Below, in pieces: positions 54,801 through 63,239 of a stretch of 64,000 nt of DNA. The stretch is from NCBI GenBank assembly GCA_963834515.1, contig CAWICB010000004.1, positions 186,001 to 250,000 on the forward strand, given 5' to 3'. Below the pieces are notes generated by a model that worked only from the letters and a program-made list of their open reading frames with translations, ran no database searches and was not told the origin of the DNA. How positions within the stretch are numbered: the first letter of the stretch is position 1; every line of letters starts with the position of its first letter. This DNA is from RYN-230 sp963834515 (GTDB taxonomy: Bacteria > Actinomycetota > Actinomycetes > Streptosporangiales > Streptosporangiaceae). The translations under genes were made by a program, and so were the position numbers.

Positions 54801-54963
54801 TTTGGCGTGGGCTGCCCGTCTGATTCAGCGTGCATGGCGCTTCGGCGGCCGGGTCAGGCTGCCGGCGCTTCGGCCGATTGTTCCTGGCAATCACCCGTGC
54901 CATCCCTGACGACCGTGTTGCGGCACCTGTGCCGCCGCGAGCTACGCCGAGGCGGCGCGCTGA

Positions 54964-55485
54964 CTAGCCAGTGACGGTCTCCTCGTCCGGGAACACCTCG
55001 CTGAGCCGCCCGGTGCTCACGTCATAGACGAACCCCCTGACGGGGACCTCCGGCGAGATCCACGGATGCGACCTGGCCTTCTGGATCTGCTCCTTAGTGT
55101 TTGCCTCGGCGTCGGTGAAGCTGTAGAACTTGGCCGGCGCAATCGGCGCCCGCCCCGTCTGCTTGCGGAGCCGGCCCTCCAGCTCGCTGTCGGTGAACCT
55201 GAGCATCCCGCAGTCGGTGTGATTGATGATCATTATCTCTCTGGTGCCCAGCAGCCTGGTCGAGAGAACCAGTGACCGGACCGCGTCGTCGTCGATCACG
55301 GTGCCGAAGTTCCTGATCATGTCGACATCGGCAGCGGCGAGACCCAGCATCTGCTCGATGCTGGTTAGCCGGGGATCCGCACAGGTGACGATCGCGATCT
55401 TGGGCGCCGGCGGCCCCCCGCGGCTGGGATCGTAGCCGTTGGCGATGGTCGCGTTGGCGCTCAGCGCCTCGTCGATGATACTCAT
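54964..55485 (-). CDS. Beta-class carbonic anhydrase
   Basis: A 173-aa zinc enzyme that interconverts CO2 and bicarbonate. Zinc ligands are Cys35 in IVTCADPRL, His89 and Cys92 in INHTDCGML; Asp37-Arg39 form the catalytic dyad. Its ATG at 55483-55485 has the strong site AGAAGGAG. The upstream 350 bp are duplicated at 57963-58310. Length and motifs match the short mycobacterial-type enzymes. Confidence 0.93.
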   Translation of the reverse strand: MSIIDEALSANATIANGYDPSRGGPPAPKIAIVTCADPRLTSIEQMLGLAAADVDMIRNFGTVIDDDAVRSLVLSTRLLGTREIMIINHTDCGMLRFTDSELEGRLRKQTGRAPIAPAKFYSFTDAEANTKEQIQKARSHPWISPEVPVRGFVYDVSTGRLSEVFPDEETVTG

Positions 55486-55845
55486 GACCTTTCTCCTTCT
55501 CCTCGGGCGTACCAGTTGTCCCGGCGGTCGCGTCTCGACCAGCCCGGTGAGGTTCCAGTCGGGCACAGTCAGGCTGAGCCCGTCCACGGTGTGTCCGGGT
55601 ACTGGCTCGTTCCCTGCTCGGAAGCGATCAGAGCCGGGCCCCCCCACTGGTCATCGGCGGGTGGCAGTGATGTCAGCATCACGCTCGGGGCCGGGGCGTC
55701 GCGCCCTTGAAACACACTGGCCGTACCCTGGCCTGCCGGCCGGGGGGGTCCGGTCAGCTCTTGACGATCCGGGCCACCAAGCCGGACCAGAACCGCCCGA
55801 CGCGGCCGCCGCGCCGGTCAGGGCCGGCCGGGCCGGGCCCGCGGC
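55486..55845 (-). repeat. Duplicated ~350-bp upstream block, copy 1
   Basis: Imperfect direct copy of 57963-58310, placed upstream of the carbonic anhydrase gene. Shared landmarks on the plus strand include CCCTTGAAACACACTGGCCG and CCACCAAGCCGGACCAGAAC. On the minus strand both hold decayed coding pieces: a C terminus SGGFWSGLVARIVKS then stop in copy 1, and VDGLSL and TGLV elements. Boundaries are approximate because the copies have diverged. Confidence 0.75.
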
Positions 55846-56603
55846 TGCGACCAGTGGCCGGGACGCGCGATGGTCATGATCTTCTGCTGCTGCGTAAGCC
55901 AGCCAGATCGCGCGCTATCGGAGAGGCAGCATCGCACTAGCATGCGATTTCGCCCTCGGCCCTCGGTGCACGGGGCACCAGGTCCTGGCCGGAGCCAAGG
56001 GTATCTGGCCGGATGAGGCGGTCGCGGAGATCCCGGACCCGTTGCTGCAGGCTGGCATGCCTGTGATCGCCATGGCGGTCTGCGGCGGAGCGGTGACACT
56101 GCACGGTGCTGATCGGCACGATGGCGGGAAATTCCGTCTCCGGCGGGTCCCATGGACGAGGCACCTGATGTTCCGATGTCGGCCGCGGGTGGACCCGGGG
56201 CCAGGACCATGGACCCCGCGGGCGGTGATGCTGGCTACTGTCAGACGGGCGGTGATACTGGCTACTGTCAGATAGGGATACCGGGTCGGCCCTTCGCCGA
56301 GCCGGGGTCAGTGGCGATGGGCATCAACAACAGCATTCCCGTTGCCGGGGACAGTTCCGGCATCGTCGGGTGGCACGACATCGACATCGTCGTGCACGGG
56401 ACCCGGGCTACCGCGCCGCCGCGCACCACCGCCGGATGGTCGGCCACCAGCAGGCGGCCGGCCGTGGCCGGCCAGAGTACCGGCCAGCGGTGTCCCCGGC
56501 GGAGCGGTCGGCGTCGAGTCCCCAGCCCAGGCTTCCGTAGAACCCGGCCATACGGGACAATTACGGGAAGGGAGCCGTCTGACAGCCGCAGCGGAAGGGA
56601 CAG
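55846..56603. other. 758-bp region without a clear gene; two 26-bp repeats
   Basis: Contains two 26-bp direct repeats (56220-56245 and 56247-56272) of the form GGGCGGTGATGCTGGCTACT followed by GTCAGA, one mismatch apart. Frames such as AVAEIPDPLLQAGMPVIAMA (near 56020) look protein-like but lack a start and neighbours. The rest seems decayed. Confidence 0.5.
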
Positions 56604-57098
56604 ATGGCTGACTGGATCTTTCAGGCCAGCGCGCACGAGGACGACCTGGACACCAGCATCGCTGCCTCGCCAGAGCGGTGGTGGGGCACGCCCCGGTACC
56701 GGGACCGGATCGCGGTAGGTGATCGCGTCTGGGTACAAGTGACGGGGCCGCATCACCCGGGCATCTACTACGTCGCGATGATCGTGTCCAAGGCGTACGG
56801 GCACCCCGTCGAGCCGGGGGAACCGGCGTACGCCCGGTGGCGGACGGACATCCGGGTCGACTACCGCATCGAGCCGCCCCTGCTCAGGTCCGAACTGCTC
56901 GACGACGCGACACTCGGGTCGTTCCGGCCGTTTCATGGTTTCCAGGGCTCGAACGTGCCGGTGCCTCCGGACATCGCGGCAGCACTGTCCGAACGAGCCG
57001 CCCCACGGCTGGTGACCCTACCCCGGCCGGGTGAGGGAGGTCTCTCTTGCCCCGGCGGCGGCACGGCAACTGGCGGAGCCGATCAGGGGCGGCCTTGA
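56604..57098 (+). CDS. EVE/PUA-like domain protein, 3' end replaced
   Basis: A 164-aa reading whose first ~130 residues fit an EVE-type domain (WIFQASAHEDDLDTSIAASP, VGDRVWVQVTGPHHPGIYYV, FHGFQGSNVPVPPDIAAAL). EVE proteins bind modified bases in DNA or RNA and are found in restriction and defence loci. The last ~30 residues (PRPGEGGLSCPGGG...) are low complexity because the frame here overlies another gene fragment at 57031-57177. ATG 56604 has no strong ribosome site. Confidence 0.65.
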   Translation: MADWIFQASAHEDDLDTSIAASPERWWGTPRYRDRIAVGDRVWVQVTGPHHPGIYYVAMIVSKAYGHPVEPGEPAYARWRTDIRVDYRIEPPLLRSELLDDATLGSFRPFHGFQGSNVPVPPDIAAALSERAAPRLVTLPRPGEGGLSCPGGGTATGGADQGRP

Positions 57099-57177
57099 GA
57101 CGTACTACTGGACGTTCGGACAGTACGACGGCACGGCTATCGTCTCGCTGCCTGACTCGCAAGCCGCCCGCCTCTAG
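57031..57177 (+). pseudogene. GYD-domain protein, C-terminal fragment
   Basis: A frame one base off the EVE gene reads APAAARQLAEPIRGGLETYY, WTFGQYDGTAIVSLPDSQAA and stops at TAG 57175-57177. This is the second half of a GYD domain (a small dimeric alpha/beta fold). The N-terminal half is missing, so a deletion or recombination fused it to the EVE gene. Confidence 0.65.
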
Positions 57178-57210
57178 GGCACCCTTGGCCCGACCGGCCG
57201 CTAAGTTAAG

Positions 57211-57861
57211 TTAGGCGCCTCCGCGAATATGCGAGACTGCCTCTTCGGTCATCCAGACGGCGTGGGCGAGGAAGCTGTAATTCGTTACAGCCGCAAGGTA
57301 CCCGTCGCCGGCGGCGACCCGCGCCGCGGCCGTCGCATCACGAACGACTGCAACCTCGAAGCCCTCCTCCAGAAGATGACGCAGGTGGGACTCCACGCAG
57401 AGGTTCGCGGCCATCCCAGCCAGGATGATCTGCGAGACGCTGCGCTTTCGTAGCTGCAGCGCCAGGTCGTTGCTCTGCGGGCCCCATATCTTGTGCGGCG
57501 AGGCGATGATGGCCGACCCATCGAGGATGAAGTGCTTGAGTTGCTCGAGAAAGTCAGCACCGGACCCCGGCAGGCCCTCAACGGTCAGTGGCCCCGAGCG
57601 CGCGAACATGTGAAGGTCATTGAGGAGACGCTCGCCTGGGCCCCCGAATCGCCATTCCCCGTCGGCTGGATACTCGTAGTGCGGCGAGACGGCGACAGTC
57701 ATGTCGCTGGACTCAGCCGCTTCGAACAGCCTCGCGAGATTCGCGACCACCTTGTTCTCGGTGACGCTTTGACCGAAAACTGGCCATCCGGCACCGTCGG
57801 GGCTCAGGAAGTCGTTCTGGGGATCGATCACGACCAGCGCCGCCCCAGCCCTGTTGAACAC
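57211..57861 (-). CDS. Isochorismatase-family cysteine hydrolase
   Basis: A 216-aa hydrolase with all three catalytic residues: Asp in LVVIDPQNDFLSP, Lys in IASPHKIWGPQSND and Cys in GMAANLCVESHLRHLLEEG. Family members cleave isochorismate, nicotinamide, ureidoacrylate or similar amides; no substrate can be assigned. GTG start, 20 nt after the stop of a 26-codon reading frame. GC content is somewhat below the window's average. Confidence 0.88.
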   Translation of the reverse strand: MFNRAGAALVVIDPQNDFLSPDGAGWPVFGQSVTENKVVANLARLFEAAESSDMTVAVSPHYEYPADGEWRFGGPGERLLNDLHMFARSGPLTVEGLPGSGADFLEQLKHFILDGSAIIASPHKIWGPQSNDLALQLRKRSVSQIILAGMAANLCVESHLRHLLEEGFEVAVVRDATAAARVAAGDGYLAAVTNYSFLAHAVWMTEEAVSHIRGGA

Positions 57862-57881
57862 GAATTTCGCGTCAGGGAGGA

Positions 57882-57962
57882 CTAACTTAGCGCGGCCTCC
57901 TGGTTGTCCCGCGCAGGCGCGGCTGACCCACTCATGGCCGCCGCCTTGTCGATGTTGCTCAT
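57882..57962 (-). CDS. 26-aa leader frame, copy of the carbonic anhydrase N terminus
   Basis: Begins MSNIDKAAAMSGSAAPARDN; the first residues match MSIIDEA, the start of the carbonic anhydrase at 55485. The rest is unrelated and stops at TAG. It has the same strong ribosome site (AGGAGAAAAGG) and the same upstream block as carbonic anhydrase. It may be translated as a leader ahead of the hydrolase gene, or be a dead remnant of a duplicated gene. Confidence 0.5.
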   Translation of the reverse strand: MSNIDKAAAMSGSAAPARDNQEAALS

Positions 57963-58310
57963 GACCTTTTCTCCTCCTTGGGTGCTGGTTCTCCCGGTCG
58001 CGTCACGACCAGCCCGGTGAGGTTCCCGGCGGGCACGTTCAGGCTGAGCCCGTCCACGGTGCCGTCCGGGTACTGTCTCGTTCCCTGCTCGGAAGCGATC
58101 GCGGCCGGGTCCCACCGGTCATCGGCGGGTTGGCAGTGATCTCAGGGTCAGGCTCGGGGCCGGGCCGTCGCGCCCTTGAAACACACTGGCCGTACCCTGG
58201 CTTGCCGGCCGGGAGCGGTCAGGGCAGCTGTTGACGGTCCGGGCCACCAAGCCGGACCAGAACCCGCCCGACGCGGCCGCCGCACCGGTCACGACCACCC
58301 GGCCGGGCCG
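57963..58310 (-). repeat. Duplicated ~350-bp upstream block, copy 2
   Basis: Partner of 55486-55845. On the minus strand an uninterrupted frame reads DDRWDPAAIASEQGTRQYPD then GTVDGLSLNVPAGNLTGLVV and ends in TGA overlapping the ATG of the 26-codon frame (ATGA). In copy 1 this frame is broken. So the block probably came from the 3' end of an upstream gene coupled to the carbonic anhydrase-type gene. Confidence 0.7.
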
Positions 58311-59008
58311 GGCCCGCCGCCGCGGTCCGTGGCCCCTGGACGTCGGACCGAGGAAGGTGATCTCGAAAAGGTGCGGTCGGTGCTGCGGCCGGGCTGTCGG
58401 ATGAGCTGGTGGAGTCGTTATTCGGTCACCATTCCGGGACCTGACCAGGTGCGGGTCGCGGGCAGAGCAAGCGGTACGAGACCCGCCCTTCAGTGCCCTC
58501 GTTCCGGCCGACCGTGTGCGTGCTCGAACATGCGTCGGCCAGTGCGCCGTGCTCTTCTCACTGACCGGGATACTGCGCGCCGCGCTAGCCACTACGGCCT
58601 CGACTAGCCACCTGGGGGACTCGATCACACCCTTGTGGACGCGACGATGTCGGGGATGCGGTCGCCGACCGCAGACCGTGAGGAGCGAGATCGTGGTCAC
58701 CTAGCTGAACGCGTCCTTCGAGATGCGGTTCCGGCTCATCGGCAGCCTCACCGTCCGGTTTGCCGCCAGCGAAGACCACAGTGATCAGGCCCTCCTGCTC
58801 AGCCCGTGGTCCCTGAGTAGCCGTCAGATACCCCGGATGACTGTCCGATCAGGCGCAACGGGCACGACCCGCCTACCACACTCCGACGAACGTTCCCACC
58901 CGTAGCTGGGCCAGGTGGCGAGCTGCTGCTGTGCTTCTGTGAAGGCATAGGGTCCGGCCTACCTCGCCCCGGCAGTCTAGAGACCCGTTGAAGGAGGCAT
59001 TTCTCAGC
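58311..59008. other. 698-bp region without a clear gene
   Basis: No frame here has a ribosome site, recognisable motifs or consistent codon use. The AAGGAGG at 58990 belongs to the acetyltransferase gene. Confidence 0.5.
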
Positions 59009-59554
59009 ATGGCCGATGATCTCGCACCGTCATTCCAGCAGGCCGTCCACGGCGATGATGTCCGCCCCGAGCTTCGCCGCGACCTGATCGAGTGCTGGAT
59101 AGCTGTCAGCAACAGCGGTGGAGCGGTGGGCTTCCCCTTCCCGCCGGTGAGCAGCGGGGAGGTGGAACCAGTAGCGGACAAGCTCATCGCGGGTTTGGAA
59201 CCGCGGTTCAGTCGGCTCCTATTTGCAATGGTTGATGGCGTCCTTGCCGGATGGCTGAGCATCCGCCGAGAATCGCCCCCAGTGGTCATGCACTGGGGGA
59301 CCGTTAACTCGGTGCAAACCCATCCCCGCTTTCGTGGCTATGGAATCGGGACCGGTCTGATGAACCGCGTCAGGCAGGTCGCCCGTGAAGAAATGGGACT
59401 AGAGCAGCTTCACCTGGCCGCCCGAGCTGGTATGGGTCTTGAACAGTTTTACGGCCGACTCGGTTGGCGGGAGATAGGCCGGTGGCCGGGTGCACTCCGG
59501 CTTGGCCCCGGCGACGACCGCGACGAAGTGCTAATGTTCCTTGCCCCGCTCTGA
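59009..59554 (+). CDS. GNAT family N-acetyltransferase
   Basis: A 181-aa acetyl-CoA-dependent transferase. The acetyl-CoA loop is VQTHPRFRGYGIGTGLMNRV (pattern R/Q-x2-G-x-G/A) and the C-terminal AGMGLEQFYGRLGWREIGR is typical. ATG 59009 lies after AAGGAGG; a TTG at 58988 is too close to this site. Substrate unknown. Confidence 0.85.
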   Translation: MADDLAPSFQQAVHGDDVRPELRRDLIECWIAVSNSGGAVGFPFPPVSSGEVEPVADKLIAGLEPRFSRLLFAMVDGVLAGWLSIRRESPPVVMHWGTVNSVQTHPRFRGYGIGTGLMNRVRQVAREEMGLEQLHLAARAGMGLEQFYGRLGWREIGRWPGALRLGPGDDRDEVLMFLAPL

Positions 59555-60143
59555 TCCGCTCGTGGCTTCGCACGGCTTACTAGTCCCCTCCATCTTCCTC
59601 GATAGGCAGCGGCCGAAGCGATCGGGCACGCACTGTACGTTGCGGTCGGTGTCATCCCCGGCCAGCAGCAGGGCACGCAGCCGGTTGGCTTGTGCGGTGC
59701 TGGCCACCGTGATCTCCTGGCGAGCAACCAGCAAGATACGCAGTGCCTCCCGGTCGCCATCGGCGCGCGGCACCGGAAGCCTGCGCGTCCAGGCGCAGCG
59801 CGGCGAGCACCGCCAGGTGGGCGTCGATGGGGCCGGACTTGCCCTTCCCGCGGCGCTGCTTGCGGCTGGGCTGCTCACACTCGATCATCAGCAGGCCAGC
59901 AGCGGCCAGCGCCCGCGCCAGCCCGATCCCGTAGCTGCGGCTGCCGTCGATGCAGACCGCCACCCTGGGCCTGGGCACCACCTTCGCGATGGTGGCCAGC
60001 AGCCGGGCGAACCCGGCGCTGTCATTGCTGACCTGCATCGTCGCGATCGGCTTACCGGCCGCATCCGCGATCTCCACCTCATGACTGCCGCGATGAGTGC
60101 CGATCCCGATGACGGCATCTACGACCTCTGCCAGCATGGTCAT
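59531..60143 (-). pseudogene. IS110-family transposase remnant
   Basis: From ATG 60141-60143: EVVDAVIGIGTHRGSHEVEI, FARLLATIAKVVPRPRVAVC, KGKSGPIDAHLAVLAALRLD, then a frame shift near 59795 into RADGDREALRILLVARQEIT and AQANRLRALLLAGDDTDR. This is the DEDD nuclease part of an IS110 transposase. The first catalytic Asp (VIGVDTH in family members) is Gly (IGIGTH). The second, serine-containing domain is missing. It is dead. Confidence 0.75.
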
Positions 60144-60849
60144 GCGGCCTCGTGACTCCTTCCAAGGGCTGGGGCCGACGTCGGCAGCGGCCTGGGTGGA
60201 GTCACCGGGTGGCACATCTGTGACGGGTCACGCCAACGGGCGGACAGGCTTCTGATCAGGTCAACGCGGTGCCAGGCCGGGGCCGGCGAACCGGGGACAG
60301 GTCAGATGAAGGGCATACACATTCGCGGCCAGATCCGTAGCGAGTCACCCAGTACCGCCGATCCCGATCCTGGCGGCAGTCCACCCAGACCGCCTGGAAC
60401 GACACTCACAGATCCGTAGTGATCTACGGGCGTATCTGCTACCGGCGACAAACCTGTTGACTTGCCGGAATCTCCCTCACGCATTCGCACTGGGCGGCAG
60501 CGTTGAGCGTCGCTGTGTGACCAAATCCGGCCAGGTGGCCTGATGGCCAGCTCCGGCTGGGAGGGCAGCGACTGTCAAGTTCGGGTTGACACCGGCTACC
60601 GCATCTTTCCCGTGGCGAACTCTTCGTCCCGAAGCTAACGAGTGGCGCAGCTTGCCAGGAAGGCCTGCGTCGAGACCGCAATATGATCACAACTAATTAC
60701 AGCCGCCGGGATAGTGCCAGGCTCGTCAATGGCCTTGGTCTCAAGCTGGCGGGACGTTCGGCCCTGGGCCGTACCACTGAGACCGTTACGTTCCCAAATG
60801 TGCGATGAAATGCTTCATCGCGAAGATAGCGGAAGAAGGGGAGACGGCA
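60144..60849. other. 706-bp region without a clear gene
   Basis: No convincing gene, repeat or RNA. The last ~15 bp (AAGGGGAG) are the ribosome site of the following gene. Confidence 0.5.
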
Positions 60850-61446
60850 ATGCGAAGATCAGTTTGGCGCGGGCTGTTAGCGTTCGCGACCGCAGCAAGC
60901 ATCGGCCTGCTCACAATGGCGACCACGGCGGCGGATGCCGCCGCCCCGGCCGCGCTCGCCGTGGCAGCGCACCGGGACGCCCCGGCGTGCCAGACGTCCG
61001 GCCTGGACATCTGGGCCGCCACCAACCCAGGCAGCGCTTACGCCGGGGGCTACTACGACAGCATCTACCTGACCAACATGTCCGGGCACCGGTGCACGCT
61101 GTTCGGGCACGCCGGAGTCTCGACGGTGGGCCTGTCCGGTGACGAGATCGGCAGCCCCGCCGGCTGGGTGGGCCCCGCGCCGACGCTGGTGACGCTCGCC
61201 CAGGACGCGACCGCGGCCATCCTCGTCCAGGTCGGCGATCCCGCCAACTACGGCCCGACCTGCTTCCAGCCCGGCACCGGCCACCCGGGCCGCGTGCCTC
61301 TCGCGGCCGGACTGCGGGTTTACCCGCCGGACCGGTTCACCTCGAAGCTGGCCCCGCTCCCCGTCCTGGCCTGTTACCACCAAGGGCCAGTCTGGATGCA
61401 CGTGGGTCCCGTGCGGGGCCCCGTGATCCCGCCTGACCACGGCTGA
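60850..61446 (+). CDS. Secreted DUF4232-type protein
   Basis: A 198-aa exported protein. Signal peptide MRRSVWRGLLAFATAASIGL with an AxA-type end (ADAAA). The mature part (CQTSGLDIWAATNPGSAYAG, IYLTNMSGHRCTLFGHAGVS, LVTLAQDATAAILVQVGD) is the DUF4232 beta-sandwich, with four Cys for disulphides. ATG 60850 has AAGGGGAG upstream. It probably sits on or outside the cell surface; function unknown. Confidence 0.85.
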   Translation: MRRSVWRGLLAFATAASIGLLTMATTAADAAAPAALAVAAHRDAPACQTSGLDIWAATNPGSAYAGGYYDSIYLTNMSGHRCTLFGHAGVSTVGLSGDEIGSPAGWVGPAPTLVTLAQDATAAILVQVGDPANYGPTCFQPGTGHPGRVPLAAGLRVYPPDRFTSKLAPLPVLACYHQGPVWMHVGPVRGPVIPPDHG

Positions 61447-61569
61447 ACTCCGGACAGCGGCTCCCTGGCGCGTACCCCACCGCCAGGGAGTTCGCATGCT
61501 CGTGCTGGCAGACACCTACCAGAACTGGTCGTTCCTCGACCGTAGGTAGTGAGACCGTCACGTCATTGC

Positions 61570-61915
61570 CCTGGCGGCCTGGTGTTCACCTCGCTGGGCG
61601 GCAGCGTAGTGCGGCTATCCAACTGGCGCAGCGCCACGTTCCAACCCGCCCACTCAAGCTGGGCTGAGCGGCCGGTTCCGAATTCACGATCTGAGGCATA
61701 CCGCTGCGTCGCTGATGTTTCAGGATGGATACTCGCCGAAAATGCTCCAGGAGATCATGGGGCACGCCAGCATCACCACCACTCTGGACCTGTACGGCCA
61801 CCTCTATCCGGGCGACATGGACCGCTACGCGAACCGCCTCGACAGCGCTGCTGAGGTCGCAGATCCGCCCAGAATCCGCCAGACGAAGGACGAGTTTGAG
61901 CGGGATAGTTCGTGA
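61570..61915 (+). pseudogene. Tyrosine recombinase C-terminal fragment B
   Basis: Pieces in two frames: GGLVFTSLGGSVVRLSNWRS and FRIHDLRHTAASLMFQDGYS, then EIMGHASITTTLDLYGHLYP to the stop at 61915. HxLRH, the GH and the Tyr in LDLYGHL are all catalytic residues of integrases. The N-terminal ~250 residues and one or more frames are lost. The tRNA-like sequence 35 bp downstream makes it likely that this was the integrase of an element inserted in a tRNA-Thr gene. Confidence 0.78.
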
Positions 61916-61949
61916 CTATGGTGCTGACCTGCGGATAGGGTGGCGCGCT

Positions 61950-61995
61950 CGGAGCCGCCTATCGGAATCGAACCGATGACCTACGCATTACGAGG
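61950..61995 (-). tRNA. Orphan 3' half of tRNA-Thr(CGT), likely att site
   Basis: On the minus strand CTCGTAATGCGT gives an anticodon loop with CGT, ATCGG-TTCGATT-CCGAT is a perfect T arm, and AGGCGGC is the 3' acceptor strand with T as discriminator. There is no matching 5' half: the base pairing partner of the anticodon stem and the D arm are absent. An orphan 3' half of a tRNA next to an integrase fragment is the classic left or right end of an integrated element. Confidence 0.78.
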
Positions 61996-62398
61996 GTGTT
62001 CTCATGCTTTGCTCGCGGGTTCAAAGTCCGGCGCTAGCTTCATGTTCGCAGGTTGCTGCCGGTGGCGATCGTTGGCTGTTGATGGCAGTTCGGGGGCACC
62101 ACGGGGGCACGCTCGCAATGCGTAGGCCAGGTGCTCGGTGGAGTGGCGCCGCCGCACGACCGTCCGCTCTCTCGGCCGGACATATCCCAAGTTGGCGCGG
62201 ATCATGCGAGCGTTATGCGCTGTCGCCGATAGCTGCTGTCTCCCGTTGGTGGCCGCTGTTGCTGTCACCGTTGCTGCCAGCCGCGACCCAGGGAACCGGC
62301 GGCTAGGCGGCCGACGTGTCGTCCACCGGGAGAGACCAGTGTTGGTCCTACCTGACCGCAACGGAACCGTGAGCCACATGCTTGGGTGACAGGATCGT
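61996..62398. other. 403-bp gap without a gene
   Basis: No supportable gene. The stretch up to 62110 lies directly beside the att-like site and may be element DNA. Confidence 0.5.
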
Positions 62399-62932
62399 CT
62401 ACCTAAAGCAGAGTACCGCAATCCATGAAAAAATGAATAGAAGCGGGATAGCTACCACTACACCGTGCCCCCAACGCCGAGGAATTCCCGACATGATCGA
62501 CGGATAGCCCGCGGGGCGTTCGCGCGACTTTTCGAATTCTTTTGTCAGTTCTCGCAAACGTGCTAGCGCTGCGTTAACCGTTATGAACACCAGGATCGCG
62601 AGGACGATCCCGAGCACAGGTAATTCATAGAATAGCTCATCAGCCGCGCTCGAAAAACCGCGTTGGACTCCGTGGTCCTGAACCGCAAGTGTGGTCGCAT
62701 ATGCAGCAAAGAGAAACGACTGACCACCGACCAGCCAGCCGTTTCGCATCCCAATCAGATGGTCCTCGTGTTCAATCTGCAACCGATACGCGTCATAGAT
62801 ATGAGCGTTAATCTGATTTCGATCTGCCGTCTGAGATTCAGATCGGCTAGGCCCGCCTTTCCCTTCAGCTCGCGCCGGGCCGCTGCCTCGGCGATTTCCT
62901 CTTCTTCTATCCCTCCGCCATGCGCCCACCAT
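62399..62932 (-). CDS. Low-GC membrane protein of unknown function
   Basis: A 177-aa protein. After ~40 charged residues: NAHIYDAYRLQIEHEDHLIG, MRNGWLVGGQSFLFAAYATT (helix 1), FYELPVLGIVLAILVFITVN (helix 2), a coiled segment AALARLRELTKEFEKSRERP and WGHGVVVAIPLLFIFSWIAV (helix 3). The GC content is clearly below that of the surrounding genes, suggesting recent arrival. No known defence domain is recognised. ATG 62930-62932 is chosen; a later start is possible. Confidence 0.6.
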   Translation of the reverse strand: MVGAWRRDRRRGNRRGSGPARAEGKGGPSRSESQTADRNQINAHIYDAYRLQIEHEDHLIGMRNGWLVGGQSFLFAAYATTLAVQDHGVQRGFSSAADELFYELPVLGIVLAILVFITVNAALARLRELTKEFEKSRERPAGYPSIMSGIPRRWGHGVVVAIPLLFIFSWIAVLCFR

Positions 62933-63239
62933 GAGACTCCCCCTCTTCCTCTACGCTGCGGACCAGCAGGAGACGGTTTCTACCGTATGGGGGGCCCAGC
63001 TACTTCCTGCTGTAGTGGTTCCCCAAGGTCCTACTGTCTGCCATCTTCCTCACAGGCGCCGAATCCCTGCGAGCGGGTGCCGGGTTTAGGGCCGCCCTAG
63101 ACGCGGTGGCCGCGAGCCGGACAAATCGAGAGTAAGGAAGACGGCTCTACGCCACACCCTGGTCCGTGTACGTTGAGCCATCTTGATCTGCGTGCCCTGC
63201 GAAGTGTGGTGCGGCGTGCGGTGGGCGGGCCGCCAAGGC
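62933..63239. other. 307-bp gap without a gene
   Basis: Nothing supportable; AT-richer than the window average at its start. Confidence 0.4.

Noticed and set aside
54409..54903. A 164-codon frame on the minus strand taken as one protein
   Set aside because: Only residues in the middle look like an esterase N terminus; both ends are Arg/Pro-rich and the 3' part overlaps the better-supported 81-aa gene.
55707..58400. Two similar plus-strand frames beginning MKHTGRTLACRPG (55707 and 58176)
   Set aside because: Their similarity comes from the duplicated block; after 13 residues the frames diverge by an indel, so the protein is not conserved. Start would be TTG without a ribosome site.
61950..61995. 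A complete tRNA gene
   Set aside because: The 5' acceptor strand, D arm and 5' anticodon stem are missing on the minus strand; only the 3' half can be drawn.
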